This document shows, piece by piece, positions 25,284 to 34,098 of a stretch of DNA of 64,000 nucleotides (its first letter is position 1; each line of letters begins with the position of its first letter). Below the pieces are notes generated by a model. It searched no databases. It was not told where the DNA came from and worked only from the letters and a program-made list of their open reading frames with translations. Both the position numbers and the translations under genes were made by a program. This DNA is from DATFDN01 sp963756545 (GTDB lineage Bacteria > Pseudomonadota > Alphaproteobacteria > Acetobacterales > Acetobacteraceae): positions 372,001-436,000 of the forward strand of contig CAVWNY010000001.1 in assembly GCA_963756545.1 (NCBI GenBank), given 5' to 3'.

Positions 25284-26181
25284 CGATGATCGCCGCGCGC
25301 AGCCGCTCTCGCGCCGCCTGCCCCGCCGGCAAGGTCCGCGCGTTCACGATCGCAACCCGGAAGCCGCCCGGCGGCATGGCATGGTGCGCGGGGTCGCGGC
25401 CCTCGTGAAAGGTGATCTGTACGCTGGAGACGTCGGGCATCCGGCGCACCGCCTCGACCAGCTCGGCCGGCGGGTGACGATAGCGGCGGCCGTGCGGGAC
25501 GAACAGCACGACGCTGAAGCCGTCCGCGCGGTCTGCGTCGGGGAAACGCCACTCCTGGTGCTCATAGAGGCGCACCAACGCTGCAACCCAGCCCGTGCCG
25601 TAGAGATCGGGCCACTGGTCGGCGAAGCGCAGATGCGCCTCGATGATGCGGCCGCCGATCGTCTCGAAATTCGCCATCCCGGTGTAGCCGGCCAGGTGAG
25701 CTTTGGCCCACGCGCCGCACCAATCCTCTACCTCCGCCATCGGCTCGGCGTGGATGTGCCAGTGGTCGAACGTGCCGCCCGGCGTGACGGCCCCCGTGGC
25801 GTGCCGCCACCAACGCGGCACGCCGTTCAGCAGGACGACGTCGGTGCTGACGTGCCGGCCGGTCAGCAAGGTGGACCAGAAATGGCCCGGCGTCAGCGCG
25901 GCCTTGTATTCCGTGGCGGATCCGATCGCCAGGCTGCCCGTCCCCATGCCGCGCAAATTCATGATCGGCTTGGAAAATACCGGAAAGGAAGCCGGCATGA
26001 CCCCGTGCGGCGCGGCCTCCAGGCCCTGCGACAGCGCGACGGCAAGCTTGTCATAGATCCACCGCTGCGCCGGATACCACGTCCAGGAATCCGCATCCTC
26101 GGTGGAAATGCGGACATCATCGGGGCAGGCGACGCCCTCGAAATACTGCATACGCCATGGATCGGCCTCGCAGATCGGCAT
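25276..26181 (-). CDS. Conserved hypothetical protein in the Mo-cofactor cluster
   Basis: I do not recognise the family with certainty. It is a 301-residue soluble protein with no signal or membrane segment. The stretch NFETIGGRIIEAHLRF recalls the metal-binding NxExxGGxxxExHLR region of ATP-grasp enzymes, and the preceding GGTFDHWHIHAEP is His-rich, but no clear glycine-rich ATP loop is visible. It is cotranscribed: four bases from the MocA fusion gene upstream and overlapping the sulfite-oxidase-like gene downstream. A role in cofactor or substrate handling for that enzyme is possible. Confidence 0.6.
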   Translation of the reverse strand: MPICEADPWRMQYFEGVACPDDVRISTEDADSWTWYPAQRWIYDKLAVALSQGLEAAPHGVMPASFPVFSKPIMNLRGMGTGSLAIGSATEYKAALTPGHFWSTLLTGRHVSTDVVLLNGVPRWWRHATGAVTPGGTFDHWHIHAEPMAEVEDWCGAWAKAHLAGYTGMANFETIGGRIIEAHLRFADQWPDLYGTGWVAALVRLYEHQEWRFPDADRADGFSVVLFVPHGRRYRHPPAELVEAVRRMPDVSSVQITFHEGRDPAHHAMPPGGFRVAIVNARTLPAGQAARERLRAAIIDG

Positions 26182-26185
26182 GGGA

Positions 26186-27850
26186 TCACCCGGCAGGCAG
26201 GGTTTCGGGGCGCAGGCGCGGCGGCAGGCTCGCCAGCGCGTCGGCGGTGTCGAAATCCCGCAGCACCGCGTCCTCGCCCATCTCCACCTCGGCCACCTGC
26301 TCCAGATGCCGGCTCAGCAGGGAACGCGCCCCGGAATCGCCGGTGAGTTCCAGCATCTCGGGGAAGAAGCGACGATCCCACAGCATCGGGTTGCCCTGCT
26401 TGCCGCGAAAGGTCGGCAGCACGATGAGCCTTCCCTCGTCGGCGTCGTAGGCGCCCAACAGGCGGTCGATCATGCGCCCCGTGACCAGCGGCATGTCCCC
26501 CAGGCAGACCAGCGCGGCGGCGGCCTCGGATGGGACGGCCGCGATCCCGGCCTTGAGGCTCGCCGACAGACCCTCCGCGAAGTCGGGCGCGTGGACGTGG
26601 CGCACCGGGCGTCCGCCGAGCGCGTGCTCGATCTCGTTCGCCATGTGGCCGGTGACGACCAGAATTGGGCGGGCCTTGGACGACAGCACGTTGTCGATCA
26701 CCCGCGCGATCATCGGCTTGCCGGTGCGGTCGGCCACCAGCAGCTTGTTGTGCGGCGCCATCCGCCGCGACCGCCCGGCCGCGAGCACCACGGCCGCGAT
26801 CACCGGCGCGCTGCGCGGCGCCGGCCCTGAGCGAACGACGGCCGGCGCCTTCTCGCGGGGCAGCGGCCGTGCGTCCATCTCCTTCAGCAGCCCGCCGACA
26901 CCGAGGCCCATCACGTCGGCCGGCCGGACGGGCAGGTCCGCGAACAGACGCGGCAGGATGAAGTCGATGCCGTTCAGCTTGGGGCTCTTCGCGCAGCCGG
27001 GCAGCACCAGCGCCGGGCGGCTCCCGATGCGCCCGACGCAGATCAGATTGCCGGGATCGACCGGCATGCCGAAGTGCACGATCTCCCCGCCGGCGCGCAC
27101 GATGGAAGCCGGACCCACGTCGCGCCGGTCCACGACCGCCGACGCCCCGGCGATCAGCAGCAGCTCGGCCCCCTGCCCGATCAGGCTCTCCAGCGCGGTC
27201 ACCACCGGCGCCTCCTCGTGCGGCGTGCGGAGCGCGGGCAGCAAGGTGCCGGTCAGCCGGTTCACCCGCTCGCCCGTCACGGCGATGGCCTTCTCGGTGG
27301 CGCTCTCCTTCATGCCCGGCAGCTCGGTCACCACCAGCCCGACCTTCAGCGGCCGGAACGGGTGGAGCCGCAGCGCCGCGCCGCCCTGGCGCGCGATGGT
27401 CACCGCCACGTCGAGCAGCGCGCCGGGCACCGCGAACGGGACGATCTTGATCGTCGCAACGAGGTCCTTGGCCGCGACCACGGCGAAGTCGGGCAACGTC
27501 CCAAGCGTCAGGCTCTCGTCGATCCCGTTGATGCGGTCCACCTTGCGCGCATCGACGCGCAGCAGGCCCGGCGCCTCGGCCGCGAGGTTCACGCGCCCCG
27601 TGCCGGCCCGCGAGCGGGCGAGCAGCGGCGCGACCAGCGGATCGGCCAGCCGGTCGGCGGCGATGTCCTCCGGCACGTCGCCCGGGTCGAGCCGCGCGGC
27701 GATCACCTCGGTCCAGCCTGCTTGCCGCAACGCCGCGATCGCCGCCTCGTCCAGCACCGAGCCCTTGCGGATCATGCGGTCGGCGAGGCGATGGGAATGC
27801 GCGTTGATGGCGCCCTTCGCCTCCGCGAGCGCGACCGGGCCGAACCTCAT
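26186..27850 (-). CDS. Fusion of molybdopterin-binding domain and MocA-like nucleotidyltransferase
   Basis: A 554-residue two-domain protein. Residues 170-310 form a MoaB/MogA-like molybdopterin-binding domain (GLVVTELPGMK, LLIAGASAVVDRRDVGPA). Residues 345-554 form a MobA/MocA nucleotidyltransferase: AAVVLAAGRSRRMAPHNKLL, the acidic metal motif CLGDMPLV, and RGKQGNPMLWDRRFF. MocA makes molybdopterin cytosine dinucleotide, the cofactor form used by CO dehydrogenase and xanthine-dehydrogenase-like hydroxylases. The start overlaps the XdhC gene (ATGA). It strongly implies a Mo-hydroxylase maturation operon. Confidence 0.87.
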   Translation of the reverse strand: MRFGPVALAEAKGAINAHSHRLADRMIRKGSVLDEAAIAALRQAGWTEVIAARLDPGDVPEDIAADRLADPLVAPLLARSRAGTGRVNLAAEAPGLLRVDARKVDRINGIDESLTLGTLPDFAVVAAKDLVATIKIVPFAVPGALLDVAVTIARQGGAALRLHPFRPLKVGLVVTELPGMKESATEKAIAVTGERVNRLTGTLLPALRTPHEEAPVVTALESLIGQGAELLLIAGASAVVDRRDVGPASIVRAGGEIVHFGMPVDPGNLICVGRIGSRPALVLPGCAKSPKLNGIDFILPRLFADLPVRPADVMGLGVGGLLKEMDARPLPREKAPAVVRSGPAPRSAPVIAAVVLAAGRSRRMAPHNKLLVADRTGKPMIARVIDNVLSSKARPILVVTGHMANEIEHALGGRPVRHVHAPDFAEGLSASLKAGIAAVPSEAAAALVCLGDMPLVTGRMIDRLLGAYDADEGRLIVLPTFRGKQGNPMLWDRRFFPEMLELTGDSGARSLLSRHLEQVAEVEMGEDAVLRDFDTADALASLPPRLRPETLPAG

Positions 27851-28557
27851 GCGGCCTGCTGAGCCGGCCGGCGGCTCGCGAGCGCCGAGCCCCGACGCAC
27901 CGCCACCAGCTCGGCCACGATCGAAAGCGCGATCTCGGGCGCCGTCACCGCCTCCAGACCAAGCCCCACAGGCCCCCGAATCCGCGCCATCGCCGCGTCA
28001 TCGTGGCCCAGTTCGCGCAAACGCTGGAGCCGCGCGGCGTGCGTGCGCCGCGAGCCGAGGGAGCCGATGTAGAAGGCGTCCGAGCGCAGCGCGCGGTCGA
28101 GCGCGGGGTCGTCGAGCTTGGGATCGTGCGTCAGCGTGATGACGGCGGTGCGCGCGTCCGGGCGCAACTCGTCAAGCGCCTCGTCGGGCCAGTCGGTCCG
28201 GATGGTGACGTCGGGAAACCGCTCGTCGGAGGCGAACGAGCGGCGGGGATCGACCACGGTGACGGCGAAGCCGACGCCGGACGCGAACGGCACCAGCGCC
28301 TGCGCGATATGGACCGCGCCCACCACGATCAGCCGCAAGGGCGGGTTGTGCGCCTGCAGGAACCACGCGATGCCGGCCACGTGGACGGTGTCGCTTTTAT
28401 CGTCGCGCAAGGCCGCCTCGGCCGCCCTGTTCAACTCGGCGCCGAGCGCGGGGTCGGGCAGCAGGTGCTGCGCCCCGTCCGACAGGCGGGTGGCGAGGAC
28501 GACGGGCCGCTTTTCCTGCCGAGCCCGGGTGAGCGCGGCCAGGATCTCGGGCGTCAC
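27847..28557 (-). CDS. XdhC/CoxF family protein, C-terminal Rossmann part
   Basis: A 236-residue XdhC-family protein. Motifs RLIVVGAVHIAQAL (a Rossmann loop), VTVVDPRRSFASDERFP and, later, YIGSLGSRRTHAARLQRLRE and RIRGPVGLGLEA are diagnostic. XdhC binds the matured Mo cofactor, helps add the sulfido ligand and delivers it to the apo-hydroxylase. The other half of XdhC is encoded separately just upstream, overlapping by four bases. Downstream it overlaps the MocA fusion gene. Confidence 0.9.
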   Translation of the reverse strand: MTPEILAALTRARQEKRPVVLATRLSDGAQHLLPDPALGAELNRAAEAALRDDKSDTVHVAGIAWFLQAHNPPLRLIVVGAVHIAQALVPFASGVGFAVTVVDPRRSFASDERFPDVTIRTDWPDEALDELRPDARTAVITLTHDPKLDDPALDRALRSDAFYIGSLGSRRTHAARLQRLRELGHDDAAMARIRGPVGLGLEAVTAPEIALSIVAELVAVRRGSALASRRPAQQAA

Positions 28558-28888
28558 GTCAGCTTCTCCACGAACACCTTCACCTTGCCGCCGCAGGCCA
28601 GGCCCACCTCCCAGGCGCGCTCGTTGGTCACGCCGAAATCGAGAAGCTGCGGGGCGCCCGTCGCGATGGTCCGCATCGCCGCGTCGGCGACCGCGCCCTC
28701 GATGCAGCCCCCCGATACCGAGCCCGCCATCTTGCCCGATTTTGTCACGGCCATCTGGCTGCCGGCCGGGCGCGGGGAGCTGCCCCAGGCTTCGGTCACG
28801 GTAGCGAGCGCGACGTCCTCGCCCGCCGCGCGCCAGGCGCCGGCCTGGTTCAGCACGTCCTCGGTTTCGCCCATTGAACTCATATTAC

Positions 28889-28892
<4 letters not shown>
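28554..28892 (-). CDS. XdhC/CoxI family protein, N-terminal domain
   Basis: A 112-residue product corresponding to the XdhC_CoxI domain: ATVTEAWGSSPRPAGSQMAV, SGSVSGGCIEGAV with the family's conserved Cys, and WEVGLACGGKVKVFVE. In many bacteria this is fused to the Rossmann part; here the two are adjacent genes overlapping by four bases, a split XdhC. It overlaps the VWA/CoxE gene upstream by four bases. Confidence 0.9.
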
Positions 28893-30093
<1,201 letters not shown>

Positions 30094-30097
<4 letters not shown>

Positions 30098-30522
30098 TCG
30101 GAAGCCAGCTCGGCGAGCGATAGACCGAATGCGGCGAGATCGGGATCGTTCTTCATCTTTCTCAGCAATTTGCCATCGTCGGTGATGAGCGGAATGCGTC
30201 GCATTTCGGCCAACGCCACATAAAGCGAGTCATAGATCGTGATGCGGAGCGCGATCGAATGCTTCAGGGCGCGATCGAGAAGCGTCGGCAGCGGCACCGG
30301 CTCGACCGGTGCCCGCATCAGGGCGGATACCCGTGCGGTCGCAAGAGACGGGGCCCATTCGCCGCGATGGACCTTTCCCCAGAGCGCGTTGACGGCCTCT
30401 GCTTGCCAATGCGATGGGGCACACATGTCGGTTCCGTTCAAAAGCAATTTCGCCTGATCGCTGAACGGCTCGGTCGCAACCCATTTTGTCGCGACCGAGG
30501 CATCAATGACGGCCGCCTTCAA
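30094..30522 (-). CDS. PIN-domain toxin (VapC/FitB-like)
   Basis: A 142-residue PIN ribonuclease toxin starting at TTG 30522. All acidic residues of the metal site are present: Asp7 (VIDASV), Glu42 (WQAEAVNAL), Asp98 (IYDSLYVALA) and Asp115/116 (ITDDGKLL). Such toxins cleave tRNA or rRNA and block translation unless bound by an antitoxin. The TTG overlaps the stop of the antitoxin reading frame in TTGA. The antitoxin itself appears frameshifted, so this toxin may be uncontrolled, poorly expressed or inactive. Its 3' end overlaps the start of coxE. Confidence 0.88.
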
Positions 30523-30774
30523 GGCTCATCCGGATCGTAGTCGTAGTTCCGGTCCCGATCGGCTCGGATAATGTCCGTGCTATTGGTGGTCTGCCAGGGC
30601 GCCTCGGCCCGTAGCCGGGCCGCCAATTCGGCGAAGGATTTCAGCCTCCGGCTTCAGCACGGATTCAAGGATCGCCCGATGCTCAGCCTCCACGGAGCGC
30701 CCATTGGACATGGCGCGCTGCTTGAGGGAGCGAATAAGTTGGTCATCGAGATTTCGGACGAGAAGTTGACCCAT
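30519..30774 (-). pseudogene. Frameshifted VapB/FitA-like antitoxin
   Basis: From ATG 30774 the frame encodes an Arc/MetJ-type ribbon-helix-helix start (MGQLLVRNLDDQLI) through residue 44. After that it runs into unrelated residues and a TAG at 30580. In the +1 frame, from about 30641 to TGA 30519, the expected antitoxin tail is present (SFAELAARLRAEAP and then DIIRADRDRNYDYDPD), ending in TTGA at the toxin start. Skipping one base near 30642 restores an 84-residue protein of normal FitA length. The tail is the toxin-binding part, so the broken product could still bind DNA but should not neutralise the toxin. Confidence 0.8.
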
Positions 30775-30795
30775 GGCGGGCCCCCAAAGGAATGC

Positions 30796-30829
30796 TATCA
30801 TTATATGATAACGTCGGAGCCATTGTCGA
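30796..30829 (-). promoter_or_regulatory. Sigma-70-like promoter and operator of the toxin-antitoxin pair
   Basis: On the minus strand, TCGACA (30824-30829) and a perfect TATAAT (30800-30805) are 18 bases apart. The -10 lies inside an inverted repeat, TATCAT-ATA-ATGATA (30796-30810), that would suit autoregulation by a ribbon-helix-helix antitoxin. It is about 20 bases from the antitoxin start and is the only strong A+T-rich promoter seen for the downstream toxin-coxE-xdhC block. Confidence 0.65.
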
Positions 30830-31073
30830 GGGATCGGGCTCTCGGGTATTGTCTCAGTTTGACTATCCGGGAAGGGTGGAAGCCAGACCTTCGTCAGCAG
30901 GACGAAAAGAGCGGGAAACGGCCGAGCCTGCACACGGCACCGTGCCGATGCACCTGAACCAACTCAAGCCGAGAGGTCGGCTCCGAAACGGGCATTTTGC
31001 TTGGCCAGGGACAAAGTGTCGGATTTGATCCAACGTGTGCAATTCCTGCGCGTGTCAATGACGGGAAAACTTC
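30830..31073. other. Non-coding gap upstream of the toxin-antitoxin promoter
   Basis: I see no gene I can support here. The sequence is less GC-rich than the surrounding housekeeping genes and contains short open frames without good start signals. Confidence 0.4.
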
Positions 31074-31110
31074 ATGACTTCGAATCAAAAGGCTGTCCTT
31101 CGCAGGGGCG

Positions 31111-31368
31111 ATGCTGGCTTTCGCGACGTTGCCGGCCATGGCGCAGTCTCCGCAGAGCTTCACGCTTCACCCGGGGCAGGCCCTCCGGGTCACGCCCGAC
31201 GGCCAGGTCTCGGTTGTACGGATGGACATGAGTGGCGGAATGCAAAACGCAATGGCGAAGCGTGCTCATGGGATAAGTCAGGGGCTTGTCGTCTTTGTAG
31301 AGCGGAACGGGAAGGCTCACTACCTGACGAACCCCGTAAATACATCGTGGACGGGTTCAGCCAGGTAG
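31111..31368 (+). CDS. Small exported hypothetical protein, possibly 5'-damaged
   Basis: An 85-residue frame beginning MLAFATLPAMAQSPQ, which looks like the second half of a Sec signal peptide cleaved after AMA. The mature part (about 73 residues) has HPGQALRVTPDGQVSVVRMDMSG and no known motif. In another frame, ATG 31074 encodes MTSNQKAVLRRG, a basic n-region that would complete the signal peptide if one base were lost in the GGGGCG run near 31104-31109. So this may be a frameshifted small secreted protein. Confidence is low. Confidence 0.4.
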   Translation: MLAFATLPAMAQSPQSFTLHPGQALRVTPDGQVSVVRMDMSGGMQNAMAKRAHGISQGLVVFVERNGKAHYLTNPVNTSWTGSAR

Positions 31369-31903
31369 GCAGTAGGCCAGCATGACTAAACCAAGGTCTG
31401 CTTCGGGTGGTGAGCGGTCCGACCGCTTTCGAGGCACCCCATAAAAACCAGACATTCACTTTACGGCCGGGCTTGGCCGAAAGCAGTCCGTCCGATTCCG
31501 ACGAGGCATCCGGGAAAGCAGCCCTCGGGCGGCGGCGGGCCACGCTCGGCGACTCTCGACGCTTCGCGCACCTTCCAGGCGCGCTGGCCGGGCACTCCTT
31601 CAAAGGCGACGTCGACGCCCTTAGCCTGGAGTTACCGGATCGCCGCGGGGATCGCTTGGGAGATATCAACGCCATGTTGGGCAGCACGACACACATTTCG
31701 CCGGCCACTTGGTTAGCGAGTGGTCCGAACGGGATCACCAATTCCAAGTTCATTTCGGAAATTCTGGCGAGTTTTGAAACCGCGCCATCCGTGAGCACCC
31801 TCACCGCCTTGGGTCGGAAGCCGAAGTTCAAACTGAGACACTCCCGGCTCTAGGAACCATGGGTCGCCTATCCACCGGTTCGGCAGGCGTGCTTGGATAA
31901 GCC
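31369..31903. other. Gene-free, possibly degraded sequence
   Basis: Frames of 148 residues (plus) and 213 residues (minus) are open here, but neither shows a recognisable family, good start signal or consistent codon bias. A minus-strand frame from about 31690 to 31470 reads VDISQAIPAAIR, then a stop, then LQAKGVDVAFEGVPGQRAW, as if a real gene had acquired a nonsense mutation. I treat the stretch as decayed coding DNA without an assignable function. Confidence 0.45.
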
Positions 31904-32524
31904 ATGCACCCCGACGCACTTGCCTGGTTCTTCTCCGCCGTCGCGTTCGCCGTGTCCATGTCGGCCACTCCGGGGCCGAACAACGCGATGGTCGCGTCCT
32001 CGGGCGCGACGTTCGGCTTTGCGCGCACACTGCCCCACATGGTGGGGATCGCCATTGGCTTTCCCGTCATGCTGGTCGCGGTCGCAGTGGGCGCGGGCGA
32101 TCTGCTCCGAGCCGCGCCTTCCATGCACGAAATCCTCCGATGGGCCGGAGCGGCCTATCTGCTCTGGCTGGCTGTCCGCATCGCGACCGCCTCGCCGGCC
32201 GTGAGGGACGGCGGCGGAAAACGTGGATCGAAGCCGCTCTCCTTCATCCAGGCGGCCCTCTTCCAATGGGTCAATCCCAAGGGTTGGGTGATCGCGATCA
32301 GCGCGGTCGTAACCTTCACCAATGCGGGATCGTCCGCTCTGCCGAAGGCTGCGGCGCTCGCCGCCATTTTTTTTGTCGTCATCCTGCCCGCGCTCGCGTT
32401 TTGGACCCTGACCGGGGTGGGAGCCGCGCGGGTGCTGCGGACCGCGCGCGCCATGCGCACGTTCAACCTGGCGATGGCCTCGCTGCTGGTCGCGTCGGTG
32501 GTGCCGCTGCTGCGCGAGGCATGA
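31904..32524 (+). CDS. LysE/RhtB family amino acid exporter
   Basis: A 206-residue inner-membrane protein with the LysE signature SATPGPNNAMVASSG in the first transmembrane region and about six hydrophobic segments. FQWVNPKGWVIAISAV is the conserved motif of the fourth segment. Members export amino acids such as lysine, threonine, homoserine or their analogues; the substrate here is unknown. It is convergent with the MoxR gene and lies inside the segment that separates MoxR from CoxE. Confidence 0.9.
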   Translation: MHPDALAWFFSAVAFAVSMSATPGPNNAMVASSGATFGFARTLPHMVGIAIGFPVMLVAVAVGAGDLLRAAPSMHEILRWAGAAYLLWLAVRIATASPAVRDGGGKRGSKPLSFIQAALFQWVNPKGWVIAISAVVTFTNAGSSALPKAAALAAIFFVVILPALAFWTLTGVGAARVLRTARAMRTFNLAMASLLVASVVPLLREA

Positions 32525-32536
32525 CCGGCACTCGCG

Positions 32537-33454
32537 CTACGCCGCCTCGGCCGCCCGCGCCTCCTCCACCAGCCGCGCCGCCTGGGCGCCGCGCAGCTTG
32601 GTGATGTCGTCCTGATACTTCAGCAGCACGCCCAACGTCTGCTCGACCATCTGCGGGTGCAGCTCGGTCTGGTTCAGGTTCCGCAGGGCGCTGGCCCAGT
32701 CGATCGTTTCCGCCACGCCCGGCAGCTTGAACAGTTCCTCGCCGCGCAACCGCTGCACGAAGGCGACCACCTGCGCGGACAGGCGGGCCGGCACCTCGGG
32801 GGCCTTGGCGGCCAGGATCGCGCGCTCGCGCGCCGCGTCCGGGTAGTCGACCCAATGGTACAGGCAGCGGCGGCGGATCGCGTCGTGGACCTCGCGCGTG
32901 CGGTTCGAGGTCAGCACGACCACGGGCACGATCGCGGCCTTCACGGTGCCCAGTTCCGGCACGGTGATCTGGAAGTCGGCTAGCAGCTCCAGCAGAAACG
33001 CCTCGAACGGCTCGTCGGCGCGGTCCAGCTCGTCGATCAGCAGCACGGAAGGCGGCTGGTCGGGGTCGATCGCCGACAGCAGCGGGCGGGGTTGGAGGAA
33101 CTCGCGCGTGTAGATGTCGCGGCCGAGCCGCGCGCGATCGGTCTCACCGGCCGCCTCGGCCAGCCGGATCGCCATGAGCTGGCGGGCGTGGTCCCATTCG
33201 TAGGCGGCGGCGGCGAGGTCCATGCCGTCATAGCATTGCAGCCGCACCAGCCGCCGCCCCAGCCCGGCGGCGAGCACCTTGGCGATCTCGGTCTTGCCCG
33301 TACCCGGCTCGCCTTCAAGGAACAGCGGCCGGCGCATCGACAGCGCCAGATGCACCGTGGTCGCCAGCTCGCGGTCCGCGATGTAGCCGTGCTCGGTCAG
33401 CAACCTCGCGGTGTCGGCGACCGAGCCGGGAAGGCCAAGAGGCAGCGTCGCCAC
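32537..33454 (-). CDS. MoxR-family AAA+ ATPase, CoxD type
   Basis: A 305-residue AAA+ ATPase. The Walker A motif is GEPGTGKT (residues 48-55), Walker B is VLLIDELDRADE, and the sensor region reads VVLTSNRTREVHDAIRRRCLYHW, a MoxR hallmark. CoxD is a membrane-associated chaperone that activates CO dehydrogenase with CoxE. The long open frame upstream is not used: GTG 33454 overlaps the stop of coxG (TAGTG, one base shared), giving coupled translation and the usual length. Confidence 0.9.
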   Translation of the reverse strand: MATLPLGLPGSVADTARLLTEHGYIADRELATTVHLALSMRRPLFLEGEPGTGKTEIAKVLAAGLGRRLVRLQCYDGMDLAAAAYEWDHARQLMAIRLAEAAGETDRARLGRDIYTREFLQPRPLLSAIDPDQPPSVLLIDELDRADEPFEAFLLELLADFQITVPELGTVKAAIVPVVVLTSNRTREVHDAIRRRCLYHWVDYPDAARERAILAAKAPEVPARLSAQVVAFVQRLRGEELFKLPGVAETIDWASALRNLNQTELHPQMVEQTLGVLLKYQDDITKLRGAQAARLVEEARAAEAA

Positions 33455-34098
33455 TAGAGCAACGGCCCGACGACCAGGAACAGGATGCAGAGCCAGAGGG
33501 CGCCGCCGATCCAGGCGGCCATCGGATAGCCCATCGGGTCGGGCGGGATCATCGACCACATGCTCACCGCCGAGCGCGGGATGGCGGCGGGACTCACCGG
33601 GATCACCGCCTCGGAGGGGGCGGACGGGAACGACCGCTCGGTGCTCGGCGCCATTTGCAGCGTCAGCTCCTTGGTCAGGTTGTTGAAGAAGGTGTCGGCC
33701 AACGACTTGGCGGTGGAGTCGATCAGCCGCGCGCCGAGCTGGGCCATCTTGCCGCCGACCTCGGCCTGCACCGCGTAGGTCAGCACCGTCGCGGCGAGGC
33801 CGTCATCGGCCAAGTGGACCTTGGCGCCGCCCTTGGCGAAGCCGGCGACGCCGCCCTGGCCCGCGCCGGAGATCGTGTAGCCGTTCGGCTCGTCGATGTC
33901 CGAGAGATGCACGTGGCCGTTGAAACGGGCCGCGATCGGCCCGATCCGCACGGCGGCGGTTGCCTCCATGTCCTGTCGCGACGTGGCCTCCAGCCGCTCG
34001 CAGCCGGGAATGCACGTCTTCAGGATCGCGGGATCGTTGAGTGCATCCCATACCATCGAGCGCGGCGCAGGAATGCGCCGTTCACCGGTCATGTCCAT
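33454..34098 (-). CDS. CoxG/SRPBCC family protein, copy 1
   Basis: A 214-residue CoxG-like protein with the START/SRPBCC fold. N-terminal motif ERRIPAPRSMVWDALNDP and CIPGCERLE are diagnostic; DSTAKSLADTFF is the conserved late helix. CoxG recruits CoxD to the membrane in CO dehydrogenase maturation. A variable Pro/Ser linker precedes a C-terminal transmembrane helix (WIGGALWLCILFLVVG). ATG 34098 is used rather than the GTG two codons earlier. It is a close duplicate of the next gene upstream; the linker is 48 bases longer. Confidence 0.9.
   Translation of the reverse strand: MDMTGERRIPAPRSMVWDALNDPAILKTCIPGCERLEATSRQDMEATAAVRIGPIAARFNGHVHLSDIDEPNGYTISGAGQGGVAGFAKGGAKVHLADDGLAATVLTYAVQAEVGGKMAQLGARLIDSTAKSLADTFFNNLTKELTLQMAPSTERSFPSAPSEAVIPVSPAAIPRSAVSMWSMIPPDPMGYPMAAWIGGALWLCILFLVVGPLL

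Noticed and set aside
31190..31853. Genes of 213 (minus) and 148 (plus) residues in the inserted segment
   Set aside because: They overlap each other, lack start signals and known motifs; retained only as possibly decayed sequence.
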